NCBI GenBank assembly: GCA_018004935.1
Contig: JAGNBF010000031.1
Coordinates: 1 to 64,000, forward strand
Direction of reading: 5' to 3'
DNA: 64,000 bases
From: Chloroflexota bacterium
Lineage (GTDB): Bacteria > Chloroflexota > Anaerolineae > Promineifilales > Promineifilaceae
In this document: piece after piece, positions 52,307 through 60,726 of the stretch
Numbering within the stretch: the stretch's first letter is position 1
Layout: every line of letters begins with the position of its first letter
Notes under the pieces: model-generated
The model's database searches: none
What the model saw: only the letters and a program-made list of their open reading frames with translations
What the model was told of the DNA's origin: nothing
Position numbers and translations under genes: made by a program

Positions 52307-53662
52307 TCACTTCATCAACACAGGCAGAAAGAAGTGATTCGTCCAATTGGGCGTATCGGCTACGGTACGCACCAACCGCACAAAATTATCAATCCGTACC
52401 ACATCCCCTTGTGGTCCATTGCCCAGGGGCCAATCGGCAGGGTCGCCACTTTTGGGATCACTGCGTTGCGCCCCAGCACCATGAACATCCTGCAATTCAT
52501 AATTCCCGGAACTGGGCGGGAATTCTATCCAACCTAATGCTTCACCAAAGGCCACATACACTCCCCATAAACCTGGCGCTGATGTCCAGTTGACGTGGGT
52601 GGTACCAGACCAGTAAGATGGGTAATCGGTGTTACCCCCTTCATTTATGATGGTGGTAACTGTAAATAAGGGATCAATAGCGGCTGATTGGGTACTGCTT
52701 GGAGAGCGACTGTAATCTATGATGCTTTGTAATTCTTTGGCATCGGGCAAGCGCCAATCGTTGTAACCCAGGTGGTTTTGTTGGTTCATTTGTTGTACCC
52801 AGGCTAACGCCTCGCCCCAATCCATACCCACACCGCTATCCATCTGTGACCACATCAACCCGGTGGCCTGGTCGGTAATTGTGCCATTACTATTGTCTAC
52901 CAGATTGTTGATGCCATAAGCCGTGTTGCCCCGTACAAAGCGGACGAAAGCGGTCATTAGGAAGGTGTTTCCGGGTGGCCCCATTGGTACGTTAGGGTAG
53001 CCTTTGATACGACCATCGGCAAAGTTGACACCAAAAGTGGTGGCCGCGCCGCCCATAGTGGTGGAGACATATTCGGTGCTGGACCAGTATTGGGCGTCAA
53101 TGAGCCGTTCCCCGGCAGTGACATCACCATATTCAAAATCAAAGTAGGTGGTGTTAATAAAGGGGGTGAGGCCAGAGGTGTCACTTCCGCTGTAACCACT
53201 CGGGTCTGTGCCATTGAATTGCATAAGGGAGTACAGCTCTTTGATGGTGGGGAGACGCCAATCGGTATAACCGGCCAGGGTGAAAGGGTCCGCGGCCGCG
53301 ACCGCTTCGGCATAATTCATCTTCTCACTCACCGCCTGTTGCCACATCAACCCGGTATTGTTATCGGTGACGGTGCCATCTCCGTTGTCGGTGTAACTGG
53401 GGGCGTGTCCGGTGTACTGGGCATCTTGACCATAAAAAGAGTCACCGGCAGAGGGGCACGCGGCCGCTAAGCCATTGGCGTCATAACACGTCACCTGCGC
53501 CGTATCCACCACCACGTAATCGCCTACAAACGTCGGTTGGGGCAGTGGCTCCGAGGAGCCACCTGCTTGGGCCGTACAGTTTGCCCGAAGTAATACCAAC
53601 GGCCAGAGGAATAGAAAAAGCCAGCTTTTGGAGTGTATTGAAATTTTGCGGAGAGCCATCAT
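52307..53662 (-). CDS. Secreted protein with two DUF1566 (Lcl C-terminal-like) domains
   Basis: A 451-residue exported protein. The signal peptide is SWLFLFLWPLVLLRANCTAQA. Two DUF1566 domains occur at about residues 90-245 and 255-440. Each has T-V-T-D-x-x-T-G-L-M-W-x-Q, a Trp-rich DWRLPTIKELYSL or DWRLPDAKELQSI, and a YWSSTE or YWSGTT strand. In Legionella Lcl a related C-terminal domain binds glycans; here the role is not known. The C-terminus HFFLPVLMK matches the tail of three other exported proteins. Minus-strand SD AAGGA lies before the tandem ATGs at 53662. Confidence 0.92.
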   Translation of the reverse strand: MMALRKISIHSKSWLFLFLWPLVLLRANCTAQAGGSSEPLPQPTFVGDYVVVDTAQVTCYDANGLAAACPSAGDSFYGQDAQYTGHAPSYTDNGDGTVTDNNTGLMWQQAVSEKMNYAEAVAAADPFTLAGYTDWRLPTIKELYSLMQFNGTDPSGYSGSDTSGLTPFINTTYFDFEYGDVTAGERLIDAQYWSSTEYVSTTMGGAATTFGVNFADGRIKGYPNVPMGPPGNTFLMTAFVRFVRGNTAYGINNLVDNSNGTITDQATGLMWSQMDSGVGMDWGEALAWVQQMNQQNHLGYNDWRLPDAKELQSIIDYSRSPSSTQSAAIDPLFTVTTIINEGGNTDYPSYWSGTTHVNWTSAPGLWGVYVAFGEALGWIEFPPSSGNYELQDVHGAGAQRSDPKSGDPADWPLGNGPQGDVVRIDNFVRLVRTVADTPNWTNHFFLPVLMK

Positions 53663-54160
53663 TTATTTCCTTTTTTGGGGGACTTGTGGAAATATTTCAT
53701 CTTCTTAGGGGGTGATTTCCCCCTATGGCAGGCGGAGTTTAGCCACTTCTAACCGCTGATGGTAGTGGCATCAAGCACGATTTTTTCTGGGTAGGAAACA
53801 TGGATGATTCTTTGCAGGGGCAGGTCAAATCTGACTTTTGCTAAGAGTTTGCTCACGATCAAGTTGAGTGGCACGGTGGTCAGAAGGTCGGCCACATTAA
53901 CCAACGGTTAAAACCGTTGCCGCCAAAAGCACGCTCGAAAAATGGCCCCAGCCGTAGAACAGCCTTTCAGGCTGTTCACTCGCCCGAAAAAACAAAAAGG
54001 GGCAAACACCAGGAGCAAACCAAATTGAGAATTGCTACACTTCTAGCCACAGGTCTCATTTTGAACGATAAACGTTCCGTTAATCCACCCGGTGGTCAAA
54101 CCGCCGGGCTATCCATACCAAGCCCTACGGGCTAAAACAGCAGGCCAACGGCCTTCGTAA
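53663..54160. repeat. Repeat-rich spacer with family D-related element
   Basis: No intact gene. Hairpins AACGGTTaAAACCGTT (about 53902-53917) and GAACAGCCTttcAGGCTGTTC (about 53957-53977) are present. From about 54060 an element with CGGTGGTcaaACCGCCGGG and CCCTACGGG resembles the interior of family D, but its ends are AACGTTCCGTTA and TAACGAACGTT. Confidence 0.65.
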
Positions 54161-54334
54161 CGAACGTTTGCCCTGAAACCGGCGCTGTTTGACACCTTGC
54201 TGGATATATTGGTAGAAGGGGCCTACCAGGATTTACCCGTTTTGCAGGCGGTGATCAGCACCGTTTTTACTCAATTTGAAGCGATTTTTGCCACGCTGGG
54301 CATTGAACTCTATGACCAGGATATTGCCCCGTAA
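54161..54334 (+). pseudogene. Possible 3' remnant of a disrupted gene
   Basis: Immediately after the repeat element an open frame without start runs to TAA at 54332-54334. It encodes LKPALFDTLLDILVEGAY followed by about 35 residues of ordinary soluble-protein composition and ends ELYDQDIAP. Codon use is similar to neighbours. I do not recognise the family. The most likely reading is the end of a gene cut by the element; chance open frame is the alternative. It overlaps the proposed start of the next gene in another frame. Confidence 0.4.
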
Positions 54335-57300
54335 TCATTCATTGCCTTTAGGGAAGTTGGCCTTTTTGACGCCATCTCCCCTGTTGCCGTTGACCATGCT
54401 CTGTTTATTGGCGTTCTGGCCGCTTCTACGGGCCGGTTATCCGACGATTGGAGATGGCTTTATTCATTTTTACCGGCTGGTGGAGTTTGATCATTTGCTT
54501 CACCAGGGGATTTGGTTTCCCCGCTGGGCGACGGACTTGGGGTATGGGTATGGTTATCCCCTCTTTAATTTTTATCCACCGCTGGTTTATTATCTGGGGG
54601 CGTTTTTTCATGCGCTGGGGTTGAATTATGCTCATAGCCTGGTAGCGGTTTATGGGTTGGCCCTGGTGAGTGGGATAGTGGGAAGTTATCAGCTGGCCCG
54701 GTTATGGGGCGATAGGGCAGGGGGAGTGCTGACCGCGGCCGCGTACGCTTTCTCCCCTTATCTTGCCTTCAATACCCTGGCCCGGGGGGCCTTGCCAGAA
54801 ACCTTTGCCCTGGGGTTGTTGCCCTGGACCATCTGGGCGTATCTGCGCCTGGCCCGTAAACCGCAGAACCCAGCGCTGGTGCTGGTCGCTACCCTGCTCT
54901 ATGCCGCCATCTGCCTCACCCACTTCTTGAGCGCACTCATCGCCTTCCCCCTTATCCTCATAATCGTTGTGGCCCACATCAAACCCTTTACCCTTAGCCC
55001 TCTTCGCTCTACCCTCATCTCCCTTCTTCTGGCCCTCGGTCTGGGCGCTTATTTTTTGCTACCAGCGGTTTTGGAGACAAACAGCGTCCAAATCCACCAG
55101 CTTACAGGCCCGGCAGACCTGGATTTCCGCAATAATTTTCTCTCGCTGACACAACTATGGGCGTTGCCCCGCCCCTTTGATGCCCGTCTGGTGTTCATTC
55201 CCCAAAACCCCAGCCTACACCTGATCACCCTTTTGGGGGCGGTAGGGGGGTATATGGGCAGTTTGTTCCTGAAGGGAAGAGAGTCGCGTCCCTATACTGG
55301 CCTGGGGGTCATCGCCTTCAGTTGCTTGGGCTTGTGTTATTTGACTCTCCCCGTCGCACGTTTTTTGTGGGAAATTTTCCCCCTGGCCTACATTCTACAA
55401 TTTCCCTGGCGGCTGGTTGGCCCAGCCAGCCTGTTGTTGGCCCTATTGGTGACACCGTTGCCCCAGGTTTTCCGTGCCTGGTTACAATCTGGGCGTTCGC
55501 TGATAGCCCAGGTGTTAATATTTGCCTTGTTTCCTACGGCGCTGTATCTGTACAGTTTGCCATGGACGTTCGCGGCCGCGGCCGCTGTCCCCCTCTCCCC
55601 TTCCATTGCCGACCTGCCCGCCTATGAAGCCACCAGCGGCCAACTGGGGACCACCTCTACCGGTGAGTTTCTACCTCTCACCGTCCAACAACTCCCTGAT
55701 CCCACCTCGCTCCAGGGAGAGTATGTCACTCACCCTATCATTGATCGGGTGGCCCCTTTGCCCGCTGGTGTCACCCTGCTTCACCAAACAGCCACACCCA
55801 TCTCGGCCGAAGCGCTCATCACAACCTCCCAACCTGCCACCATTACCTTCGCTTTCTTTCATTTTCCCGGGTGGCAGGCAACGGTGGATGGAGAGCCTGT
55901 CCCCATTACTGCCTCAAGTCCCCACGGATTAATCACTGTTCCCGTTCCTGGCGGTCAACACAACGTGATGGTGGTCTTTGGCTCCACCCCACTTCGTAGC
56001 CTGAGTATTGCCCTTTCCTGGCTTAGCTTCCTCATCCTGGTGGCTCTTCTCATCCGGGTGTATCGTCAACGCCCGGCCCGGCTCCCGCAAAGCCCACCCC
56101 TTGCCCCCTCGGCCTTCAGCTTACAGAGCCTGCGCCTGTTTGGCCTTACCTGTCTGCTCCTTTTGGGCCTGAGAATATGGATTATAGACACCCGACCCAC
56201 CTTATTTGCTCGCTCCCGTTTTGATGGCGTAACCGTGGCGGGAGTGGATCAGGTGGTTTCGGTCAATTTTGCGCACCAACTGGCGTTGATTGGCGTAGAT
56301 TGGCCCGCAGAAAACCTGCCCGCCGACAGTCTCCTGCCTTTGACATTGTATTGGCGGCCGCAAAATCCCCTTTCAGCCAATTATGCTGTTAGTGTGAAGG
56401 TGTCTGATGAAGATGGTCATCTCTTTGGACAATCTGACGCTCAGCATCCAGGGCGTATGCCGACCTCACGGTGGTTGCCCGACCAGTATGCCCAGGACGC
56501 TCACCTGATTGCCCTTCTGCCCGGCACTCCCCCAGGGCATTACCAGGTTACGGTTACGGTGTATCAGGTGGGTGGCCCCTCGCTGGATGTGTTAGATGCC
56601 AATCAAGCTCCTGTGGGGCAAGCATACCGGCTGGGAACCGTGACGGTGATACGGGCAGAGCAACCCCCCGTGACGTTGGATGCAGAGACGAGGGTAGAAG
56701 GAATCGCGGCCGCGATCTCCCCCATTGGTCTGACAATAGACAATACCGATATGATGGTAGGTAATGATCTTCACGCCACGCTATTTTGGCAGGTTCAGGC
56801 CACCCCAGACGATGACTTTCGTCTGCGCCTGGAACTGGTAGCTCCAGATGGAGAACTTTTGCATGTGGAAGAGATTGCCCCCGCCAGAGCGGATTATCCT
56901 ACGTCGCAATGGCAGATCGGTGAAATTGTACGCGCTCCGCTCACCTTGCGCGTTCCGGCCACCATTCCCGCTGGCCCGGCCTTATGGCGTGCCCGCCTGC
57001 TCACCCCCACTGAAACCCCAACCTTCATTCTTTCGCCCATCACCGTTCGGGTTCCCGAACGGTCTTTTATCCTGCCTGTTATCTCTCAGCCGCAAACCAT
57101 CATTTGGGATGAAAAAATAAAATGGCTGGGTTACGATCTTCGTCCCGAGGGTGTTACCCTTTATTGGCAGGCCTTGGCGGTTTTGGCTAAACCCTACATC
57201 GCCTTTGTCCATGTGCTTGATGGACAGGATCACATCCTGGCTCAAATAGATGCTCCCCCGCTCGGTGGGGCACGGCCTACCACAAGCTGGCTTCCCGGTG

Positions 57301-57413
57301 AAGTCTTGACTGATAACTACGTCATTCCCTTAATTGATGCAGTGACCATTGAAATCGGCTTCTACGATTCCCAAACCCAGGTTCGCCTGGGCACGGCCAG
57401 GATAACACCCTAG
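54312..57413 (+). CDS. GT-C-like membrane protein (PTPS-related family) with extracytoplasmic domains
   Basis: A large membrane protein of about 1033 residues. The N-terminal part has the pattern of the '6-pyruvoyl-tetrahydropterin-synthase-related' membrane family: YPTIGDGFIHFYRLVEFDHL, WFPRWATDLGYGYGYPLF and NFYPPLVYYLGAFFHALG, with about 11 helices up to residue 430. The first acidic loop (GDG) resembles GT-C catalytic loops. A beta domain, one more helix pair and three Ig-like modules follow. It probably glycosylates or handles lipid-linked sugars (inference). Start is uncertain: TTG 54276, ATG 54312 and ATG 54396 are in frame; upstream sequence belongs to the remnant. Confidence 0.82.
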   Translation: MTRILPRNHSLPLGKLAFLTPSPLLPLTMLCLLAFWPLLRAGYPTIGDGFIHFYRLVEFDHLLHQGIWFPRWATDLGYGYGYPLFNFYPPLVYYLGAFFHALGLNYAHSLVAVYGLALVSGIVGSYQLARLWGDRAGGVLTAAAYAFSPYLAFNTLARGALPETFALGLLPWTIWAYLRLARKPQNPALVLVATLLYAAICLTHFLSALIAFPLILIIVVAHIKPFTLSPLRSTLISLLLALGLGAYFLLPAVLETNSVQIHQLTGPADLDFRNNFLSLTQLWALPRPFDARLVFIPQNPSLHLITLLGAVGGYMGSLFLKGRESRPYTGLGVIAFSCLGLCYLTLPVARFLWEIFPLAYILQFPWRLVGPASLLLALLVTPLPQVFRAWLQSGRSLIAQVLIFALFPTALYLYSLPWTFAAAAAVPLSPSIADLPAYEATSGQLGTTSTGEFLPLTVQQLPDPTSLQGEYVTHPIIDRVAPLPAGVTLLHQTATPISAEALITTSQPATITFAFFHFPGWQATVDGEPVPITASSPHGLITVPVPGGQHNVMVVFGSTPLRSLSIALSWLSFLILVALLIRVYRQRPARLPQSPPLAPSAFSLQSLRLFGLTCLLLLGLRIWIIDTRPTLFARSRFDGVTVAGVDQVVSVNFAHQLALIGVDWPAENLPADSLLPLTLYWRPQNPLSANYAVSVKVSDEDGHLFGQSDAQHPGRMPTSRWLPDQYAQDAHLIALLPGTPPGHYQVTVTVYQVGGPSLDVLDANQAPVGQAYRLGTVTVIRAEQPPVTLDAETRVEGIAAAISPIGLTIDNTDMMVGNDLHATLFWQVQATPDDDFRLRLELVAPDGELLHVEEIAPARADYPTSQWQIGEIVRAPLTLRVPATIPAGPALWRARLLTPTETPTFILSPITVRVPERSFILPVISQPQTIIWDEKIKWLGYDLRPEGVTLYWQALAVLAKPYIAFVHVLDGQDHILAQIDAPPLGGARPTTSWLPGEVLTDNYVIPLIDAVTIEIGFYDSQTQVRLGTARITP

Positions 57414-57504
57414 AACAGCCTGGCGAAAGTAGAAACCAGGTTTTTACAGCAAATTCGGAATGTTTTACAGGAGAAAAACCTGGTTTCGGGTCTTTGGAAT
57501 TCAG

Positions 57505-57612
57505 GGGGTTGACACCATCTGTAGGGGCAACCCTTGTGGTTGCCCTTGACGGGGCAGGCACAAGGCCAGCCCCTACATGTAGCCACACCCCGCAAATTCC
57601 GAAAGAACCCTG
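57505..57612. repeat. Family A repeat, full copy
   Basis: Complete with both flanks ('ggaattcagggggttgacacc' on the left, 'gcaaattccgaaaga' on the right) and the GTAGGGGC...GCCCCTAC core. It lies just after the membrane-protein gene and is the best copy for defining element ends. Confidence 0.88.
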
Positions 57613-57713
57613 GTTTCTAAACCGACTAGAGACCTCCGCCCTGATGTACTAGTACCGTTTTGCGGGAGTAGGACGTATGTTTTTATGACAAGCCTCACCC
57701 TTCGTTTGTCGTC

Positions 57714-57770
57714 GGAAACCCTCACCCCTAACCCTGCCCCTCAGGGGCGGGGTTAGGGGTGAGGGTTTCC
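57714..57770. repeat. Near-perfect 57-base palindrome
   Basis: A 28-base arm (57714-57741) and its complement (57743-57770) differ at one position (a G-T wobble) and have a single-base centre. The arms include CACCCCTAACCC and GCCCCT, as in the interior of family B elements. It is not followed by a T-run. Confidence 0.9.
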
Positions 57771-57901
57771 CCGGTGTGGGTACTCTGTATCCAGGACATG
57801 GATCGCTGGCAAACGCATACCAACGGTTTCCATTGGCATGTGTTGAGATGCTGGGGACAGCACTCCCCGGCTGACAAGCTAACAAGCTGACAAGCTGACA
57901 A

Positions 57902-58147
57902 GCTATTTTCAAAGGAGTTCCCCATGGGCCTACGACGCACCAAGAGGAATGAAAATAACGCCACCATTTTCATTCCCATCCGTGTTTTTTCCTATCCGTG
58001 TTTCCATTATCCGTGGCTATTTTCGCAGGAGTTCCCCATGGGTCTACGGCGCACCAAGAGGAATGAAAATAACGCCACCATTTTTCATTCCTATCCGCGT
58101 TCCTTCCCATCCGTGTTTTTTTAATCAGTGGCTATTTTCGTAGGAGA
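57902..58147 (+). repeat. Family E repeat, two tandem units
   Basis: Two units of about 120 bp each start with AGGAGTTCCCCATGGG and read MGLRRTKRNENNATIF. They are preceded by ACAAGCTG tandem units (about 57877-57903). The right edge TTTTCGTAGGAG, read on the minus strand, encodes Leu-Leu-Arg-Lys-stop of the ammonia-lyase gene. Confidence 0.88.
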
Positions 58148-59109
58148 AAGCGGGTGTAGCTGGCGGTATCAATATTCGTCCCGCACACAATCAGGGCCAC
58201 GCGTTTTCCCTGTAACCGTTGCCGCAGGGGACCAATGAGGGCGGCCGTCGCGGCCGCGCCCGCTGGTTCAACCGCCAGCTTCATCTCGCGAAATAGCAGA
58301 GCCAGCGCGGCCTTGAGTTGGTCATCATTGACCAGAACTACTTCATCCACAAACTGCTGACACAAAGCAAAACTATAGGGCAAGGCATACGGTGCTCCCA
58401 GACTATCGGCAATCGTGCGCACCGCCTCAATCTTTTCCGGTTGCCCACTTTGCAAACTGCGAAACATAGAATCGGCCCCTTCTGGCTCCACCCCGTAAAC
58501 CTGGATAGAAGGGGAGAGTTGTTTGATCGCGGCCGCGATGCCCGCAATCAGTCCCCCACCCCCAATGGGCACAATTACGGCGTCCAGGTCTGGCAACTGT
58601 TGCGCCAACTCCAGCCCCAAGGTAGCCGTTCCTAAGGCCGTTTGTCGCCCCTCAAACGGATGAATGAAACGCCGTCCTTCTTCTTGTTGAATTTGCTCCA
58701 CCCGGTCAAATGCTTCATGTACATTGGCGACCAGTTCCACATCGGCCCCATACGCCCGGCACAAGGCCACCCGTGCCGGGTTTGCATTCTGGGGCATTAC
58801 CACTTTGGCGTGAGAACCCACAATTTGCGCCGCATAGGCCAGGGCAATGGCATGATTTCCGGCACTCACAGCCGTAAAACCCCGCAGGCGCGTTGTCTCA
58901 TCCAGGGAGAGCACATTGGCTAGAGCGCCCCGAGGTTTAAAGGTGCCGGTGTACTGCCATAGCTCTAGTTTAAGGAAAACCTGAGTGTTGGGTGCGATAA
59001 GCGTAGAGAGTTCGCGGCCGCGCCACAACCAGACCGGCGTGGTCACAATATAGGGGTCAATCAAGGTTCGCGTGGCTTGAATATCGGCTAAACTAAGAGA
59101 TACACGCAT
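58132..59109 (-). CDS. Serine/threonine ammonia-lyase (PLP fold-type II)
   Basis: A 325-residue PLP enzyme deaminating threonine or serine to a 2-oxo acid. Schiff-base Lys is in TGTFKPRGA (about residue 50), the phosphate loop is PIGGGGLIAGIA (about 180), and SAGNHAIALAYAA is the substrate loop. It lacks the C-terminal ACT regulatory domain of biosynthetic IlvA, so it resembles catabolic enzymes; serine racemase activity is an alternative. ATG 59109 after GGTGAG is preferred over the long upstream frame, which lies antisense to another gene. The final residues LLRK and the TAG are encoded by a family E repeat. Confidence 0.92.
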   Translation of the reverse strand: MRVSLSLADIQATRTLIDPYIVTTPVWLWRGRELSTLIAPNTQVFLKLELWQYTGTFKPRGALANVLSLDETTRLRGFTAVSAGNHAIALAYAAQIVGSHAKVVMPQNANPARVALCRAYGADVELVANVHEAFDRVEQIQQEEGRRFIHPFEGRQTALGTATLGLELAQQLPDLDAVIVPIGGGGLIAGIAAAIKQLSPSIQVYGVEPEGADSMFRSLQSGQPEKIEAVRTIADSLGAPYALPYSFALCQQFVDEVVLVNDDQLKAALALLFREMKLAVEPAGAAATAALIGPLRQRLQGKRVALIVCGTNIDTASYTRFLLRK

Positions 59110-59128
59110 AAACTCACCTTCGGTAAAG

Positions 59129-59156
59129 TTGACACTTTCCCTGACCTCGTTAGAAT
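59129..59156 (+). promoter_or_regulatory. Strong promoter TTGACA-16-TAGAAT, short leader
   Basis: TTGACA (59129-59134), a 16-base spacer and TAGAAT (59151-59156). Transcription should start near 59163, only about four bases before ATG 59167, so the mRNA would be nearly leaderless. Confidence 0.7.
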
Positions 59157-59166
59157 CCAGGGAACT

Positions 59167-59583
59167 ATGGTAGAAAAATACTCCCCTCGCCCCAAAATTG
59201 TTGCCACCGCCCACAAACGGCCGCAACGTGTCCAAAAAATGAATCGCCCAGCCGCGGCCGCGCCCCCCCCCTATTCCCTGGCCCGCATGATTGGTGTGTT
59301 TTCCGCCTGTGCCCGGTGTAGCTTCTTTTTCACCGGCTACCGGGCGTTGTATCTGGATGAACAAGTTCAACAAGAAGTGGCTAAGACCGATAACGTCTGG
59401 CTAACGTTACGTTGGTCTCATCAGGTTGCTGAGTTAATCCACCAATCGTTTGGCCGTAACCTCACCAATGATCTGGTGAAATATCAATTTTGTTGTTTGG
59501 AATGCATGCGACTTTATAACTACGAAATACGGGAGAACGAGATTCCCGTTTTACTCGTCCAGCTAGATCCGCAAAAACATTGA
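59167..59583 (+). CDS. Small protein with paired Cys motifs (zinc-ribbon-like)
   Basis: A 138-residue protein I do not recognise. After a basic, Pro/Ala-rich N-terminus, two Cys pairs occur: CARC (residues about 48-51) and CCLEC (about 108-112). Both lie in hydrophobic/aromatic surroundings, consistent with one zinc site. The segment between is mostly helical (EQVQQEVAKTDNVW). It has its own promoter and is divergent from the ammonia-lyase gene. The start lies within 11 bases of the -10 box, so translation may be leaderless. DNA-binding or redox roles are both possible; neither is supported further. Confidence 0.65.
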   Translation: MVEKYSPRPKIVATAHKRPQRVQKMNRPAAAAPPPYSLARMIGVFSACARCSFFFTGYRALYLDEQVQQEVAKTDNVWLTLRWSHQVAELIHQSFGRNLTNDLVKYQFCCLECMRLYNYEIRENEIPVLLVQLDPQKH

Positions 59584-59643
59584 GGAAACAGGGCTTATTG
59601 TGCCATTTCGTTTCTTCTCAATATGGCGGAGGAAACGTAGCCT
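59584..59643. other. Short spacer
   Basis: Non-coding sequence between the zinc-ribbon gene and the MITE. No terminator hairpin is seen. Confidence 0.4.
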
Positions 59644-59803
59644 GGTAAGCGTTCAGTTATCCTGCCCTGTGGTCAAACCACCGGGCTAAACATACGGAGC
59701 TTTGCGGGCTAAAACCCCAGGCCAGCGGCCTTTGTAACCATAGCCCGGTCGTTTTACGTTCGGGCGGGTCTGGCAGATGAATTTATATGACTGAACGCTT
59801 ACC
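59644..59803. mobile_element. MITE-like element family D, 160-bp copy
   Basis: Ends GGTAAGCGTTCAGTTAT and ATGACTGAACGCTTACC. The interior has the CTGTGGTcaaACCACCGGG and GCGGGCTAAAA hairpin segments. Relative to the 249-bp copy it lacks about 90 internal bases. Confidence 0.88.
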
Positions 59804-59895
59804 GTAGCCTGAGCCTGTCGAAGGCGGTTGGTTGTGACAAACTTAACCAACATCATCATCTTTTATTGAGAAGACACGCCATTTCCGCCTTCCCG

Positions 59896-60726
59896 CTATC
59901 CCTTTTCTTCGGTTCGGGAGCTAACAAACCAATCAATCAGGCGGCGGGAGATACTAATTTTGCCAGGAATGAGGGGTAAAGCCGCGGCCGCGAACCAATC
60001 CGCCTCCGTAATTTCCGTGCCATCTGTGACAATCTCACCCCCCACATAGGTAGCCGTAAACGCAATCATCAATGAATGAGGAAACGGCCAGGGCTGACTG
60101 CCAAAATAGTGAATATTGTCTACCAGGACACCCGTTTCCTCTAACACTTCCCGCACCACACATTCTTCCAACGTCTCACCCGGTTCCACAAAACCAGCAA
60201 TGACACTGAAAAAGCCTGCCGGAAAACGCCCATTCCGTGCCAGAAGCAATTTGTCCCCTCGGGTAACCGCCACAATAATAGCCGGAGACAGACGGGGAAA
60301 ATTGGTCAGGCCACAATGAGGACAGAGTTTAGCTCGTTCGTGGGGTTGATAAATGGTGGGAGAACCACAGCGGCCGCAAAACTGATGGGTGCGTTCCCAA
60401 TTAACAATCTGAATAGCCCGCCCCGCTACCAGGAACAACGGCTCCGCCAGCTTCTCCCCCAGACGGCGCAACCCCTGACAACTCATACCTTCGGGAGGCG
60501 TAATCGCTTCTCCCAAATCAGCCGCAAAACAGGGCACACCTTCTAATGTCCCCAGGTAATGCTGATTGACTGGCGTCAGGCCGATTTCGGCCAGCGTTTC
60601 CAGACGCGGTATAGTCGGCTCACTCTCATGAAGATAGACAAGCAGATTGTCACCAGAAAAAGCAAACCACCAGGCCGGTTCTGGTAAATACTCCGGTGGG
60701 GTTACAGCAGGTAGAAAAGAAATCAT
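59896..60726 (-). CDS. nudC: NADH/NAD-RNA pyrophosphatase NudC
   Basis: A 276-residue Nudix hydrolase cleaving NADH and removing NAD caps from RNA. The zinc ribbon has four Cys (FCGRCGSP and LCPHCGL, about residues 116-138). The Nudix box is complete (GFVEPGETLEECVVREVLEE, about 177-196), and the NudC-specific SQPWPFPHS follows. Its ATG overlaps the TGA of the upstream lipoprotein frame, so expression is probably coupled. There is no SD of its own. Downstream lies a MITE. Confidence 0.97.
   Translation of the reverse strand: MISFLPAVTPPEYLPEPAWWFAFSGDNLLVYLHESEPTIPRLETLAEIGLTPVNQHYLGTLEGVPCFAADLGEAITPPEGMSCQGLRRLGEKLAEPLFLVAGRAIQIVNWERTHQFCGRCGSPTIYQPHERAKLCPHCGLTNFPRLSPAIIVAVTRGDKLLLARNGRFPAGFFSVIAGFVEPGETLEECVVREVLEETGVLVDNIHYFGSQPWPFPHSLMIAFTATYVGGEIVTDGTEITEADWFAAAALPLIPGKISISRRLIDWFVSSRTEEKG

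Noticed and set aside
60650-60722. C-terminal extension of the lipoprotein into nudC
   Set aside because: Arg/His/Cys-rich translation antithetical to the Pro/Thr linker; explained by a frameshift.
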